This document shows, in pieces, positions 18,498 through 29,400 of a DNA stretch of 64,000 nucleotides (position 1 is the stretch's first letter; every line of letters begins with the position of its first letter). Made by a program: the position numbers and the translations under genes. The notes beneath the pieces were generated by a model that was given only the letters and a program-made list of their open reading frames with translations, was not told where the DNA came from and searched no databases. Source of the DNA: Peptoclostridium acidaminophilum DSM 3953 (GTDB lineage Bacteria; Bacillota; Clostridia; Peptostreptococcales; Peptostreptococcaceae); NCBI RefSeq assembly GCF_000597865.1, contig NZ_CP007452.1, forward strand, positions 813,183-877,182. Reading direction: 5' to 3'.

Positions 18498-18885
18498 TAT
18501 TCTGATCAACCTCTTTTTTTATATTAAGTTATATTAAGTGTGCAGCACGTATGCAGACACGTTTAATCTTGAAAAATTACCAACTTTATAATGATACACT
18601 TGTTTTGAAAAAATTTCAATTAAATTTATGTTATAAATATGGATTTCAACCAAAAATAGAATATTTTTTTCGTGGTTATAGCAACTGTGGATTTTAGAAA
18701 AATAATTGTCAAAGGTATTGCAAAAATATGGCTTTGAATATATACTGAATATAGCATTTAATTCTCAATGTGATTTTTTGTTCAGTACATATTTGCTAGA
18801 AACTTCAAGGATTCCTGCAGGTTAACGTTTACAAAAAATTAATTGTTAGAATTAAAGGAATTTTAATTTTTGGAGGTTTTCAATT
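18498..18885. other. AT-rich divergent promoter region (typA / csp)
   Basis: A 388-base stretch without a gene. It holds the typA 5' region on the minus strand and, on the plus strand, the csp promoter (18718-18746) plus a leader of about 130 bases. No other structure stood out. Confidence 0.6.
18718..18746 (+). promoter_or_regulatory. Putative promoter of the cold-shock gene
   Basis: TTGCAA (18718-18723) and TATACT (18741-18746) with a 17-base spacer. Initiation near 18753 would give a roughly 130-base untranslated leader, the usual layout of cspA-type genes whose leader acts as an RNA thermosensor. Confidence 0.6.
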
Positions 18886-19086
18886 ATGAAAGGTACAGTT
18901 AAATGGTTTAACGGAGAAAAAGGCTATGGATTTATAACAGGAGAAGACGGAAAAGACGTTTTCGTACACTTCTCAGAAATCCAAGTTGATGGATTCAAAA
19001 CACTTGCAGAAGGACAAGAAGTTGAGTTCGAAGTAGTTCAAGGACCAAAAGGACCTCAAGCTGCTAAGGTAACTGTTTCAAGATAG
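18886..19086 (+). CDS. Cold-shock protein, CspA family
   Basis: 66 aa, a single OB-fold cold-shock domain. The RNP1 motif KGYGFITGE and the RNP2 motif DVFVHFSEI are both present, with strong GGAGG upstream of ATG 18886. Binds single-stranded RNA/DNA and melts RNA structure, mostly at low temperature. Codon use is noticeably biased (GAA, AAA, GGA), as in highly expressed genes. Monocistronic, with a long leader and an immediate strong terminator. Confidence 0.97.
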   Translation: MKGTVKWFNGEKGYGFITGEDGKDVFVHFSEIQVDGFKTLAEGQEVEFEVVQGPKGPQAAKVTVSR

Positions 19087-19093
19087 TAATCAA

Positions 19094-19130
19094 GAACCCC
19101 GAGGATGACAAGTCCATCGGGGTTTTTTTA
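19094..19130 (+). terminator. Strong terminator of the cold-shock gene
   Basis: GAACCCCGA pairs with TCGGGGTT at 19117-19124 and is followed by TTTTTT, only a few bases after the stop codon. Confidence 0.9.
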
Positions 19131-19287
19131 TTATTGATTTTTAAATATAAAATATAATAAGATCTCTTGCCAGACGGCAGGGGATTTTTTGACGGCTTGA
19201 AATGGAAGGAACAATGTGTGTATAGTAGTATTATTAAGGTAATATATACGTTAAATATAAAATCAAGAATGGAAAGAGGAAATAGGG

Positions 19288-20478
19288 ATGAAAATAATCC
19301 ACACTTCTGACTGGCATATAGGCAAGATTGTGAACGGATTCAGCATGCTCGAGGATCAAAAGCACGCACTTGAGCAGCTTGTGAGTATTTTAGAGGAGGA
19401 AAGGCCCCACGCGCTTGTAATAGCAGGCGACATTTACGACAGGAGCATACCTCCTGTGGAAGCAGTCGAACTGCTTGACTGCGTACTTAGCAAGATACTG
19501 CTTGAACTTGAAATCCCTGTGCTTGTAATTGCGGGCAATCATGACAGCCCGGAAAGGCTGTCGTTTGGAAGCAGGCTGCTGTCGAAGAAGGGGCTCCACA
19601 TTGCCGGAGTACTTGGCTCGGAAATAAAGAAGGTACAGCTCAATGACGAATTCGGACCTGTGGATTTCTATCTGATACCATACTCGGATCCGCGGGAAGC
19701 AAGGCACATATTAGCAGATGAGGATATATCAACTCACGACGATGCAATGAGAAAAATAACGGACAGGATAAAAGAAGAAAATGGTGATGCTAATAGGAGC
19801 GTGGCGGTGGCTCACGGATATGTTGCATATTCAAAAAAAAGCTGCAACGGGGACTTGTGTGAAATCGAAGAGCCGATACGATGCGAATCCGAAAGGCCGC
19901 TTAGCGTAGGAGGCAGTGAAATCATAGAGGCTGACTGCTTTGAAAGTTTTTGCTATGCAGCTTTAGGACACCTGCATGGACCTCAAAGAGTCGGAAGTGA
20001 AAAGGCAAGATATTCAGGCTCGCTTCTTAAATATTCTTTTTCTGAAGCATCTCACAAAAAAGGCGTCATAGCTGTAGATATAGATGAAGCAGGCAATGTG
20101 GAAACGAGGCATCTGCCGCTTGAGCCTCTAAGAGATATGAGGGTTATAAAAGGACCTCTTAAAGAGCTTATAAACCCCAATATATACTCGTGCGGGGATA
20201 CAAGCGACTATGTGTTTGCCATACTTGCTGATGAAGGAGAGCTTTTTGATCCTATATCCAAGCTGAGAGCCGTTTATCCAAACATTATGGGACTCGAGAG
20301 AAGCCAGGCGATGGAATCTGCAGCAAGCAGGACAGCTGCCGGAAAAGGGCATCGCGAAAAGTCTAAGCTTGAGCTTTTCGAGGAGTTCTATGTATCGATA
20401 TGCGGCAGGAACATTAGCGAGGAAGGCAAAAGCATTGTCAAAGAGGCTATAGACTCTGCAGAGAAAGGGACTGATTAA
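19288..20478 (+). CDS. sbcD: Exonuclease SbcD (Mre11-like nuclease subunit)
   Basis: 396 aa. Metallophosphoesterase motifs: IIHTSDWHIGK (D-x-H), IAGDIYDRS (GD), IAGNHDSPERL (GNHD), AVAHGYV, and ALGHLHGPQ (GHxH). The C-terminal part is the SbcD capping domain. With SbcC it cleaves DNA hairpins and ends during double-strand-break repair. The sbcC start follows two bases after the sbcD stop codon, so the two are co-translated. Confidence 0.96.
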   Translation: MKIIHTSDWHIGKIVNGFSMLEDQKHALEQLVSILEEERPHALVIAGDIYDRSIPPVEAVELLDCVLSKILLELEIPVLVIAGNHDSPERLSFGSRLLSKKGLHIAGVLGSEIKKVQLNDEFGPVDFYLIPYSDPREARHILADEDISTHDDAMRKITDRIKEENGDANRSVAVAHGYVAYSKKSCNGDLCEIEEPIRCESERPLSVGGSEIIEADCFESFCYAALGHLHGPQRVGSEKARYSGSLLKYSFSEASHKKGVIAVDIDEAGNVETRHLPLEPLRDMRVIKGPLKELINPNIYSCGDTSDYVFAILADEGELFDPISKLRAVYPNIMGLERSQAMESAASRTAAGKGHREKSKLELFEEFYVSICGRNISEEGKSIVKEAIDSAEKGTD

Positions 20479-20480
20479 AA

Positions 20481-23400
20481 ATGAGACCGATAAGACTGGT
20501 GATGAGCGCTTTTGGCCCCTATGCAGGGGAGGAGACTCTTGATTTTAGAAACTTAAAGGACAACAACATATTTCTTATAACAGGCCCAACTGGAGCAGGG
20601 AAGACAACAATATTCGACGCCATAAGCTATGCACTGTTTGGAGAAGCTTCCGGAAGCAGCAGGGACAAGAGCGATTTGAGAAGCGACTTTGCGCAGGCGG
20701 ACACTCCCACATACGTGGAGCTTGAATTTGAGCTCAGGGGAAAAAGCTTCCAAATCAAGAGATACCCGCAGCAGGAAAAGAAAAAATCAAGGGGAGAAGG
20801 CTATACGATGAAGGAAGCAAGCGCTGAGCTTGTATTGCCTGATGGTTCGGTAGTTACCAGGATAAACAGTGTTGACGAAAAGATAGGCGAGATACTCGGC
20901 ATAAGCAGAAATCAGTTCAGACAGGTAGTAATGCTGCCGCAAGGGGAGTTTAGGAAGCTCATAGAGTCTGAAAGCAGGGAACGTGAAGAGATATTCAGAA
21001 AGATATTTGGAACCCAGGCCTTTGAAACAATACAAAAAATACTGCAGGAAAACAGAAAACAGCTTCGTATGGCAATAAGCGATGCTAAATCAAAGCTGGA
21101 AACAAATGTGAGGCGTATAGACCCTGAGGGAGATGAGGCACTTGCGGTTCTTATTGAGTCGGGAGAACTAAATGTGGGCGAAATTTTGACTAGAAGCAGA
21201 ATGCTTATAAAGAGCGATGAAGAGCTTCAGGCAGCACTTTCAAAAAGGCTTGAACAAAGCAGACTTAACCAGGAAAAGCTTCAAAAGACAATGATAGAGG
21301 CAGTAGAAGTCAACAAGAAACTACGTGAAAGGGATTCTGCCGGAGAGAAACTTGCCGGCTTGGAGTCTCGTAAAAAAGAATATGAAGGCAAAGCATACAG
21401 GCTTGCCATGGGAAGAAAGGCGCTTGAGATTTCAATAGTGGATGAGTCGGTAAAAGAAAAATTTTTTTTACTGGATTCTAAAAAAGCTGAATATATACAG
21501 CTTGCCAAAAGGCTGGAGTTTTGTGAAAAAGAACTAAAAATCAGCCAGGAAACGCTAATATTAGAAGAGGGAAGGGCGCATGAAAGAAAAGCGACTGCCG
21601 AAGATATTACGCGGCTTGGCGGTTTTGTTCAGAAAGTGAAGGAATACGAGGAAAAGCAAAAAGCCATCAAGCTCATCAAGGATGCCCTATCGGGTAAGCA
21701 AAAAGAACTGGAAAGCTTAAAGAGTGAGCTGGAGATAAATAAAGCTAGTCAAAAGAAGCAAACAGAAGAGCTTAGGCTTTCAAACGAAGCGCAAATACAA
21801 AAGGAAAAATTCGAGAAGCAATTGCATGAGAAAGAGTTGCTCCTCTCAAGGCTCAGGACGTTTTATGGCACGTTAGACAAGCTCGCAGCAGAGCAGATTA
21901 GACATCTGATTCTAGAAAAAGAGTATGAAGCTTTTGAAAAGACGTTTTTAGCCGCAAAAGCGTCATATGAAAAAATTGAGGACATGTTCAGGAAGGGTCA
22001 GGCAGGACTCCTTGCAAGGAGTCTGGAGGAAGGCAGCCCATGCCCGGTTTGCGGCTCAAAAAATCATCCGTTGCCAGCCCTATTAATAGAGGGCATGCCG
22101 ACTGAAGAGGTTCTGAGGCGGGCGCAGGAAGCATATGAAAATGTTAAGCTTGAAAGGGACAAAAGGCTGCAGGACATGGCGGCATTAAACGGCAGCATCA
22201 AGAGCATCAGGGATTCTGTTTCAGAACAAAAAGAGAGCCTCAAGCCGGAGTTGGGCGAAGAACTCACGGTAATTCAAGACGATGCGCTTCAAGAATACCT
22301 GGAAAAGCAGGGAAAAGAGCTAAGGTACAAGTTTGATGAACTTAAAAAGAGCCATGAAGGCCTTGAAAGGCTGGCAAAAAGCAAGGAAGCCATAGAAGAG
22401 TCCATCAAAAGGCTGGGAGTCAGTATAGAAGAAAAAGAAAAAATGCACGGAAAGCTTGAAGAGGATAAAAATGAACTGCAAATGAGGAGAAAGGGCGAGG
22501 AGGGCGTGCTTGAATCAATAGAAAATGAAATACCTCCGCAACTACGCTCCCTGGACAGGCTATCTGAAAAAAACAAGGCACTGGAAGAAAAACTTCGTGC
22601 GATGGAAAAGGACCTGGATAAGGCGCGCGAGAGCCACAGCAAAGCACAACTAGACAAGGCAAAAATCGAGAAGGAGAAGGAGGCCGCAGCAAAAGCATCA
22701 GCCGAGTCAGAAAAGGAGATAGAGGCATTGAAAGCTCGGATGGAGGAAATGCTTTTAGCGGCAGGCTTTAAGGACTACAGCCATTATGAAGCTCAGAAAA
22801 TGAGCAAGCAGGATATCGAAGAAACAGACGGAGAGATTAATAAATACTATCAGGAGCTAAAGTCAGCAGCAGACAGGCTTGAAAAAGCACAGGTTGAAGC
22901 TGAGGGGCTCCTTAAAATATCAATAGAAGGCACTGAGGAAGAGCTCGCAGGCGTGAAGCAGCTGTGCGATGAGCTTGATGCTATAATAAAGAAGGTATAT
23001 GCGAGGCAAGACGGTAATTTGAAAGCACTGAGTGAAATGGAACGAATAGTCTGCGAAATTGAGCGCCAAGAGGAGCACTTTAGCGTTGCAGGCGAGCTGG
23101 CAAGCATAGCAAACGGTGATAACCCAGAAAGGCTGACATTTGAAAGGTACGTGCTTGCAGCATACTTTGACGAGATAATAAAGGCGGCCAATGCAAGACT
23201 AGCTAAGATGGCACAGGGCAGGTTCCTGCTAATGAGAAAGGACGAGAGGGGCAAGGGCAGAAAGCAGGAAGGGCTTGAGCTTGAAGTGTTCGACAATTAC
23301 ACAGGCAAGGCAAGACACGTAAAAAGTCTTTCCGGTGGAGAAGGGTTCAAGGCGTCTCTTTCTCTTGCGCTTGGAATGGCTGACATCGTACAGTCATACA

Positions 23401-23618
23401 CCGGCGGTGTAAGCCTTGATACGATCTTTATAGACGAGGGCTTTGGTTCCCTCGATCCGGAATCGCTTGACAGCGCTGTAGAATGCCTCGTTGACCTTCA
23501 GGAATCGGGAAGGCTTGTGGGCATAATATCTCACGTGCCAGAGCTAAAGGAGAGCATAAATGCAAGGCTCGAGATAACGGCATCGAAAAACGGAAGCAAA
23601 GCAAGTTTCGCCATGTGA
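20481..23618 (+). CDS. sbcC: SbcC ATPase (Rad50-like)
   Basis: 1045 aa. N-terminal Walker A GPTGAGKTTIFDAI near residue 36, then long Glu/Lys-rich coiled coils. The zinc hook CPVCGSKNHP has Cys521 and Cys524 at mid-protein. Returning coiled coil is followed by the ABC signature SLSGGEGF and Walker B TIFIDEGFGSLD near the C-terminus. It is the SMC-like ATPase that clamps DNA and opens the SbcD nuclease. Length and order of parts are normal for the family. Confidence 0.96.
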   Translation: MRPIRLVMSAFGPYAGEETLDFRNLKDNNIFLITGPTGAGKTTIFDAISYALFGEASGSSRDKSDLRSDFAQADTPTYVELEFELRGKSFQIKRYPQQEKKKSRGEGYTMKEASAELVLPDGSVVTRINSVDEKIGEILGISRNQFRQVVMLPQGEFRKLIESESREREEIFRKIFGTQAFETIQKILQENRKQLRMAISDAKSKLETNVRRIDPEGDEALAVLIESGELNVGEILTRSRMLIKSDEELQAALSKRLEQSRLNQEKLQKTMIEAVEVNKKLRERDSAGEKLAGLESRKKEYEGKAYRLAMGRKALEISIVDESVKEKFFLLDSKKAEYIQLAKRLEFCEKELKISQETLILEEGRAHERKATAEDITRLGGFVQKVKEYEEKQKAIKLIKDALSGKQKELESLKSELEINKASQKKQTEELRLSNEAQIQKEKFEKQLHEKELLLSRLRTFYGTLDKLAAEQIRHLILEKEYEAFEKTFLAAKASYEKIEDMFRKGQAGLLARSLEEGSPCPVCGSKNHPLPALLIEGMPTEEVLRRAQEAYENVKLERDKRLQDMAALNGSIKSIRDSVSEQKESLKPELGEELTVIQDDALQEYLEKQGKELRYKFDELKKSHEGLERLAKSKEAIEESIKRLGVSIEEKEKMHGKLEEDKNELQMRRKGEEGVLESIENEIPPQLRSLDRLSEKNKALEEKLRAMEKDLDKARESHSKAQLDKAKIEKEKEAAAKASAESEKEIEALKARMEEMLLAAGFKDYSHYEAQKMSKQDIEETDGEINKYYQELKSAADRLEKAQVEAEGLLKISIEGTEEELAGVKQLCDELDAIIKKVYARQDGNLKALSEMERIVCEIERQEEHFSVAGELASIANGDNPERLTFERYVLAAYFDEIIKAANARLAKMAQGRFLLMRKDERGKGRKQEGLELEVFDNYTGKARHVKSLSGGEGFKASLSLALGMADIVQSYTGGVSLDTIFIDEGFGSLDPESLDSAVECLVDLQESGRLVGIISHVPELKESINARLEITASKNGSKASFAM

Positions 23619-23718
23619 TATGAAAAGCGGCTCGATAAAAAAAGTTTACTGCATAAAAAAAATACTGTAGTAAGGAGCGATTAATTGGCAAGCATGAAGA
23701 AAATAAATGGAGGATCAT

Positions 23719-24384
23719 ATGAAAAAAGAACGCTTGAATGTTGTAGATATTTTAAAGAGGATGCCATCTCTTTTCTTTGGATTTTTGCTTTTCGCAGTAG
23801 GAATACTGGCGACGCTCTATTCGGATCTTGGAATGAGTCCTTGGGATGTATTTCATATGGGGATAGTTAAGCACTCGAAATTTACGCTTGGTCAGGTCTC
23901 TCAGCTGGCAGGAGTGGCGATAATAGTGATTACCTACTTTTTAGGAGTGGTCCCGGGGATAGGAAGCGTTTTAAACATGTTTTTCATTGGCCTGTTCATA
24001 GACTTGATTCAGCAGCTCGGGATATTCGTCACTCCAGAAACCATAATACCCAAGGTTGCTCTGCTCGTATTCGGGATACTAGTCATGGGCTGGGCTTCGT
24101 TTTTTTACCTTAGAGTAGGCCTTGGGGCAGGGCCAAGGGATGGCATGATGGAGATGCTTGTCAAAAAGACAGGAAAGCCAGTTTGGCTTATAAGAAACTC
24201 AATAGAGATGGCCGTCCTTGTAATAGGCGCCGTCCTGGGAGGGCCTGTTGGAATAGGTACAATAATAACGGTTTTTGGAATAGGATTTTCGGTGCAGCTG
24301 GCTTTTGCAATTGGAGGTTACAGCTCGAAGGAAATAGAGCACATAAATTTAATCGATGTGCTTGGGATAAGAAGCTGGTCCTGA
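23719..24384 (+). CDS. YczE/YyaS-type integral membrane protein
   Basis: 221 aa from ATG 23719 with GGAGG five bases upstream; the upstream in-frame ATG at 23707 overlaps that ribosome site. Five hydrophobic helices, with conserved small-residue motifs LGMSPWDVFHMG and GLGAGPRDGMM. This is the COG2364 family related in fold to YitT proteins; function unknown. It stands alone between sbcC and mnmA and ends in a terminator. Confidence 0.85.
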   Translation: MKKERLNVVDILKRMPSLFFGFLLFAVGILATLYSDLGMSPWDVFHMGIVKHSKFTLGQVSQLAGVAIIVITYFLGVVPGIGSVLNMFFIGLFIDLIQQLGIFVTPETIIPKVALLVFGILVMGWASFFYLRVGLGAGPRDGMMEMLVKKTGKPVWLIRNSIEMAVLVIGAVLGGPVGIGTIITVFGIGFSVQLAFAIGGYSSKEIEHINLIDVLGIRSWS

Positions 24385-24385
24385 T

Positions 24386-24415
24386 AAAAAAGTCGAATGG
24401 TTTTCGGCTTTTTTT
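24386..24415 (+). terminator. Rho-independent terminator after the YczE-like gene
   Basis: AAAAAAGTCGAA (24386-24397) pairs through its whole length with TTTTCGGCTTTTTT (one G-U pair) and a three-base loop. The T-run belongs to the stem end. Confidence 0.8.
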
Positions 24416-24507
24416 ATGCCGCTGTAGATACAGCTCTTTTTTATTTCACAGGTAGGGAATTTCATGCTAAAATTTAGTGCAGTATATTTCAAAGTAGGTG
24501 ATTTTAC

Positions 24508-25575
24508 ATGGTAAACGCTACAAAAACTGTCGCAGTCGGCATGAGCGGAGGGGTCGACAGCTCTGCGGCTGCATATATACTTAAAAACAGGGGTTACAAT
24601 GTAATAGGAATAACAATGCTTCTTGGCAAGGAAAGCGAATCGGAGCGTTCGGCAGAAGACGCAAAACGCATTGCTGAGATGCTTTCAATGCCGCATCATG
24701 TTGTGGATTTCAGCCGGATATTCGAGGAGAAAATAAAGGGAGAGTTCATAAGCGAATATTTAGGAGGCAGAACTCCGAACCCGTGCGTGACCTGCAACAG
24801 GATTATTAAATATGGTAAATTCATGGATGTGGCCAGATCTTTAGGGGCGGATTTTGTGGCCACAGGCCACTATGCTAGGGTTGTATATGACAGTGAAAAC
24901 TCAATTTACAGGATATTAAGGGGAAAGGCAGACAGGAAAGACCAGTCATATGTCCTCTATTCGCTAAGCCAGAAGCAACTGAGCAGTATGATTCTGCCTT
25001 TGGGTGAATATGAATCCAAGGAAGACATACGAAAAATAGCCAACATGTTTGACCTGGATGTTTCAGAGAAAAAAGACAGCACCGGGATATGCTTCATACC
25101 CGATGGAAATCATAAAAAATACATCACAGAGATTATTGGAAGCGCAGTTGGAAGCGGTGCAATAAGGGATTCAGAGGGAAAGCTTCTGGGCAGGCACAGC
25201 GGCATATTCAATTATACAATCGGCCAAAAAAGAGGGCTGGAGGTAAAGTTGCAAAAGTCTTTGACTGTAATTTCAATAGATGCTCAAAAAAATGAGATTA
25301 TTTTGGGCGATGATGCGCTTGCATATTCAAAAGGACTTATAGCGAGCAACTGGAGCTTCACATCCGGCCGAGCAAGCTTCAAGGAGCTGCATGTTCATGC
25401 AAAAATATGCCAATGGGGTTATTTCATAGAATCCAAGGTAACAAAAACAGATGACGACAAGCTGTGCGTAATGTTTGAAAAGAACGAGCGTGCAGTGACT
25501 CCCGGACAGTCAGTAGTTTTTTACAACGGAGACGAGGTCATAGGCGGAGGCATAATAGAAAGAGACATCAGATAG
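24508..25575 (+). CDS. mnmA: tRNA 2-thiouridylase MnmA
   Basis: 355 aa. PP-loop ATP pyrophosphatase motif GMSGGVDSSAAA at the N-terminus. Catalytic cysteines are Cys96 (in TPNPCVTCNR) and Cys195 (in STGICFIPDG). The motif YTIGQKRGL and a C-terminal beta-barrel follow. It transfers sulfur to U34 of tRNA-Lys, -Glu and -Gln. A cysteine takes the place of Asp in the NPxxxCN loop, as in many Firmicutes. No sulfur-donor cysteine desulfurase gene is adjacent. Confidence 0.96.
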   Translation: MVNATKTVAVGMSGGVDSSAAAYILKNRGYNVIGITMLLGKESESERSAEDAKRIAEMLSMPHHVVDFSRIFEEKIKGEFISEYLGGRTPNPCVTCNRIIKYGKFMDVARSLGADFVATGHYARVVYDSENSIYRILRGKADRKDQSYVLYSLSQKQLSSMILPLGEYESKEDIRKIANMFDLDVSEKKDSTGICFIPDGNHKKYITEIIGSAVGSGAIRDSEGKLLGRHSGIFNYTIGQKRGLEVKLQKSLTVISIDAQKNEIILGDDALAYSKGLIASNWSFTSGRASFKELHVHAKICQWGYFIESKVTKTDDDKLCVMFEKNERAVTPGQSVVFYNGDEVIGGGIIERDIR

Positions 25576-25626
25576 CAAACAAGAGGCGTGTACACCATTT
25601 AATGATGTATACGCCTCTTGTTTGCT
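25574..25626. terminator. Long hairpin overlapping the ends of mnmA and the converging TetR gene
   Basis: AGCAAACAAGAGGCGT (25574-25589) is exactly complementary to ACGCCTCTTGTTTGCT (25611-25626), and pairing continues inward. The arms include the stop codons of both converging genes. There is no T-run, so it may be a transcript-end stabiliser as much as a terminator. Confidence 0.65.
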
Positions 25627-26242
25627 ATACGCCTTTTATATAACCCATAAGACTGTCGAATACAAGCTCAAGATAGTCGGCCCTTTGGAAAGGATCTAAA
25701 AAATCAACATCAATTATGGAATGCATTTTACCGGCTATCAAAACGGGAGCAGAAATTGCTGCCATTGCCTGAAATAAAAGTTTTTTTGCACGCGGCTTGT
25801 CTATTTTTGGATTGATTTCTGAAAGTGAATCTACAAGAAGCCTAAGGCCTGAATGCTTGAAATATTCTTCGTAGTGTATGAAAATAGAGGATTTTTTGAC
25901 TGTCTGGAATACGAAATTTTTGATTATGGAAGGATGCGCTATTATTATTGACGTGTATTCATCGAAAAATTTCTTTAGTCGCTCTTCAGCTGCAGAGTCG
26001 CTGCATTCCAAATGATTAAAAGCTGTTTCAAGCTTTAGCGTGATTTGTTTCATAGCTTCATTTAATAAATTGTCCTTTGAACCAAAATGGTAGTTTACAA
26101 GAGCTATATTGACATTGGCATATTTGGCTACTTTTCTGATGGTTACGTTTTCGTAGCCATAATGAGATATTATGTGGAGGGTTGCTTTTAATATCCGATC
26201 TTTGGTGTCAAGATGCTGATAATCACAATATTTCATATTCAT
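25625..26242 (-). CDS. TetR-family transcriptional regulator
   Basis: 205 aa. Residues 15-60 are a TetR helix-turn-helix (ILKATLHIISHYGYENVTIR, then ALVNYHFGSKDNLL). The ligand domain is variable. It is divergent from the fused activase gene, with 250 bases between. That gap contains palindromes placed on both promoters, so it most likely represses the activase gene and itself. The ligand is unknown. Confidence 0.88.
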   Translation of the reverse strand: MNMKYCDYQHLDTKDRILKATLHIISHYGYENVTIRKVAKYANVNIALVNYHFGSKDNLLNEAMKQITLKLETAFNHLECSDSAAEERLKKFFDEYTSIIIAHPSIIKNFVFQTVKKSSIFIHYEEYFKHSGLRLLVDSLSEINPKIDKPRAKKLLFQAMAAISAPVLIAGKMHSIIDVDFLDPFQRADYLELVFDSLMGYIKGV

Positions 26243-26270
26243 AAAGTAGACAACTCCCGGATTTTTTTAA

Positions 26271-26285
26271 AACAAAAATTTTGTT
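26271..26285. promoter_or_regulatory. Palindrome AACAAAAATTTTGTT, possible TetR operator
   Basis: A perfect 15-base palindrome (odd centre) 29-43 bases upstream of the TetR start. It lies just downstream of the minus-strand promoter, a good place for autorepression. Confidence 0.4.
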
Positions 26286-26294
26286 CTAAGTCAA

Positions 26295-26323
26295 TTTTAA
26301 AATAATACTGTTTGTTGTGTCAA
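26295..26323 (-). promoter_or_regulatory. Putative promoter of the TetR gene
   Basis: On the minus strand, TTGACA (26323-26318) and TTAAAA (26300-26295) with a 17-base spacer. Confidence 0.4.
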
Positions 26324-26355
26324 TAAAAATTAACACTTCAAAACATGATAATACA

Positions 26356-26384
26356 TTGACAAATTTTTTTGAGGGGAATAATAT
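26356..26384 (+). promoter_or_regulatory. Putative promoter of the fused activase gene
   Basis: TTGACA (26356-26361) and TAATAT (26379-26384) with a 17-base spacer. Initiation would fall near 26391, at the edge of the inverted repeat 26392-26420. Confidence 0.55.
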
Positions 26385-26391
26385 ATATAAT

Positions 26392-26420
26392 ATTGAACAA
26401 CAATTTAAACGGCGTTCAAT
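26392..26420. promoter_or_regulatory. Inverted repeat ATTGAAC-N15-GTTCAAT, candidate operator
   Basis: Seven-base arms at 26392-26398 and 26414-26420 cover the expected transcription start of the activase gene, where a TetR dimer could block initiation. Confidence 0.45.
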
Positions 26421-26491
26421 TAGTTGGAATACATAGTATAGCTGTATATTATATATACAATATTTGTAGCCTGGAGGTGAAATTCAGCCAT

Positions 26492-29400
26492 ATGGCTGTG
26501 ATTTCTATGAGAAAAATACTGAATGTCGGAGTCGATATAGGTTCAACAACGGTTAAACTGGTAATTCTGGACCGGAAGGGTGAGATTGTATTCAGCAGAT
26601 ACAGAAGGCATTTGGCGAATATCAAGGATACATTAACAAACATTCTCGATGAGGCGTATCAAGTGATAGGCAATAAAACAATGACAATAGCAATGACGGG
26701 CTCGGGGGGAATGCGAATTGCGCAGGCCATGAATGTTGCATTTGTGCAAGAGGTGATAGCTTCTACGAAATCGGTTGAGGCTAGCATTCCTTATGCTGAT
26801 GTTGCTATCGAGCTTGGCGGAGAAGATGCTAAGATTACATATTTTGAAGGTTCGATAGAACAGAGGATGAATGGAATATGTGCCGGCGGCACGGGAGCCT
26901 TCATAGACCAGATGGCAACCTTGCTTAAAACCGACGCCATGGGTTTAAATGAATTGTCATCAAGGAGCTCAAATTCATATTGCATAGCTGCAAGATGCGG
27001 AGTGTTTGCAAAGACAGATATACAGGCATTGATGAATGACGGGACAAGAAGGGAAGACATAGCGGCATCTGTTTTCAAGGCTGTTGCAGAGCAAACAATA
27101 ACAAGCCTGTCCTGTGGCAAAAGAATAAAGGGTAATGTAGTCCTCCTGGGGGGGCCTTTTCATTTTCTGAGCGAACTTACGAAGTCATTCACAAGAGCTT
27201 TGGGGGATGGCGTAACCAGCGTTGCAGTGCCGGAAAACTCAAATCTGTTTGTAGCCATGGGGGCTGCTTTGCTCTCTGAAAATGAAATACCTGTCAATTT
27301 TATAGATATAAAGCATGAACTAATGAGAGCTTGGAACGTTGAATCGGAAGAACTAAAGAGCATGCCTGTACTGTTTGCCAATGAGGCGGAGCTTATGGAG
27401 TTTCAAGAAAAAAATTGCGCGGCTTTACCGTCTGAAGTGAGCGTAAAGGGCTTTAGCGGCGGCTGCTATCTGGGAATTGATTCGGGTTCTACTACAACAA
27501 AGGTTGTGCTAATAGACCAGGATGCAAGAATCGTATATTCGTATTATGGAAACAATCTGGGCACACCTTTGGATACTGCAAAAAATGTCTTAATAAGAAT
27601 ACATAAAGCTTTTGGGGATGATATAAAAATAATAGGCTCTGCGGTAACAGGATACGGAGAAAAGCTCATACAAAACGCCTTTGATTTGGACTTGGGCGAA
27701 GTGGAAACCGTGGCTCACTATAAAGCGGCAGCTCATTTTGAACCGAATGTTGACACAATAATAGACATTGGCGGACAGGACATGAAATGTATAAGAATAA
27801 AAAACAAGGCCATAGACAGCATAATGCTTAATGAGGCATGTTCATCGGGCTGCGGATCTTTCATTGAGACGTTTGCAAAATCGCTTGATATGACAATGGT
27901 CGAGTTTGTAGAAAAGGCTTTGAAGTCAAAGGCTCCTGTTGATCTTGGATCCCGATGCACGGTATTCATGAATTCACGGGTAAAGCAGGCGCAAAAAGAG
28001 GGAGCGGATGTTGGCGACATATGTGCAGGGCTTTCATATGCCGTCGTAAAAAATGCCCTTTACAAAGTGATAAAACTAAAGGATGCAGAAAGCCTGGGAG
28101 CACACATAGTTGTCCAGGGAGGAACATTCTATAATGATGCAGTGCTGAGATGTTTTGAGATTCTGACGAGTAAAAAAGTTGTTAGACCTCCGATTTCAGG
28201 AATAATGGGAGCTTTTGGTGCGGCGCTTATAGCCAGGGAAAAATGCTCTCCTGAATCGGTGTCCAGGATGATAAAGCTGGAAAACATGGAGGATTTTTCG
28301 TTCGATGTTAAAGCCAAGAAATGCCCAGGATGCACAAACAGCTGCATGCTGACTATAAATAGATTTTCAGATGGAAAAATATTTATATCTGGAAACAGAT
28401 GTGAAAAAGGTGCTGGCGAAGAAGAAAAGAAAACGGAAGGTACAAATATCTATAGATACAAATATGAACGTATATTCGCATACACTCCGAGAAAAGCTGA
28501 AAATGCCAGATACGGCACGATAGGGATACCGCGAGTTTTGAATATGTTTGAAAATTATCCTTTCTGGTTTACATTTTTTGATGAACTAGGTTTTAGAGTA
28601 AGTCTTTCGGATGAGACAACGATGGATACATACAAGCTAGGCATGGACACTATAGCATCCGAGACTGTATGCTATCCGGCAAAGCTTGTGCATGGTCATA
28701 TTGCGCAGCTTCTGAATTCGGGGGTTAAGCGCATATTCTATCCATGCATAATGCATGAGGTGAAAGAGTGCTCATCAGCTGACAATCATTACAATTGCCC
28801 TGTGGTGACATCATACCCGGAACTTGTAAAAATGAACATGGATGGACTTATGGGATACGGGGTGGATTTTATGAATCCGTTTGTGCCTTATGCTGACAAG
28901 AAAAAGCTGGCAATTGCAATGCATGAGGAGCTTCGTTATTTGGGGATTAAGTACTATCAGGTCAGGCGGGCAATACGCAAGGCCGAGGCTGAGGACAAGC
29001 GTGTAAAGGAAGATATAAGAGGTATGGGCAAGCGCGTACTTGAACATATAGGCAGGACAGGCGGGAAAGGAATTGTGCTTGCCGGAAGGCCGTACCACCT
29101 GGATCCGGGTATAAACCGCGGAATAGATAGGATAATAACATTACTTGGGATGGCTGTGCTCACTGAGGATTCTGTGGCTCATCTTGCAGGTTTTGATGAA
29201 AAATTAAATGTAGTGGACCAGTGGATGTACCACTCCAGGCTATACAGAGCTGCAAGCTATGTCTGCTCCAGAAAAGACATTGAGCTTGTTCAGCTAAATT
29301 CTTTTGGTTGTGGGATTGATTCCATAACATCAGACCAGGTGGAAGAGATATTGAAAAGCGGCGGAAAACTATATACGGTGCTAAAAGTTGACGAAGTGGT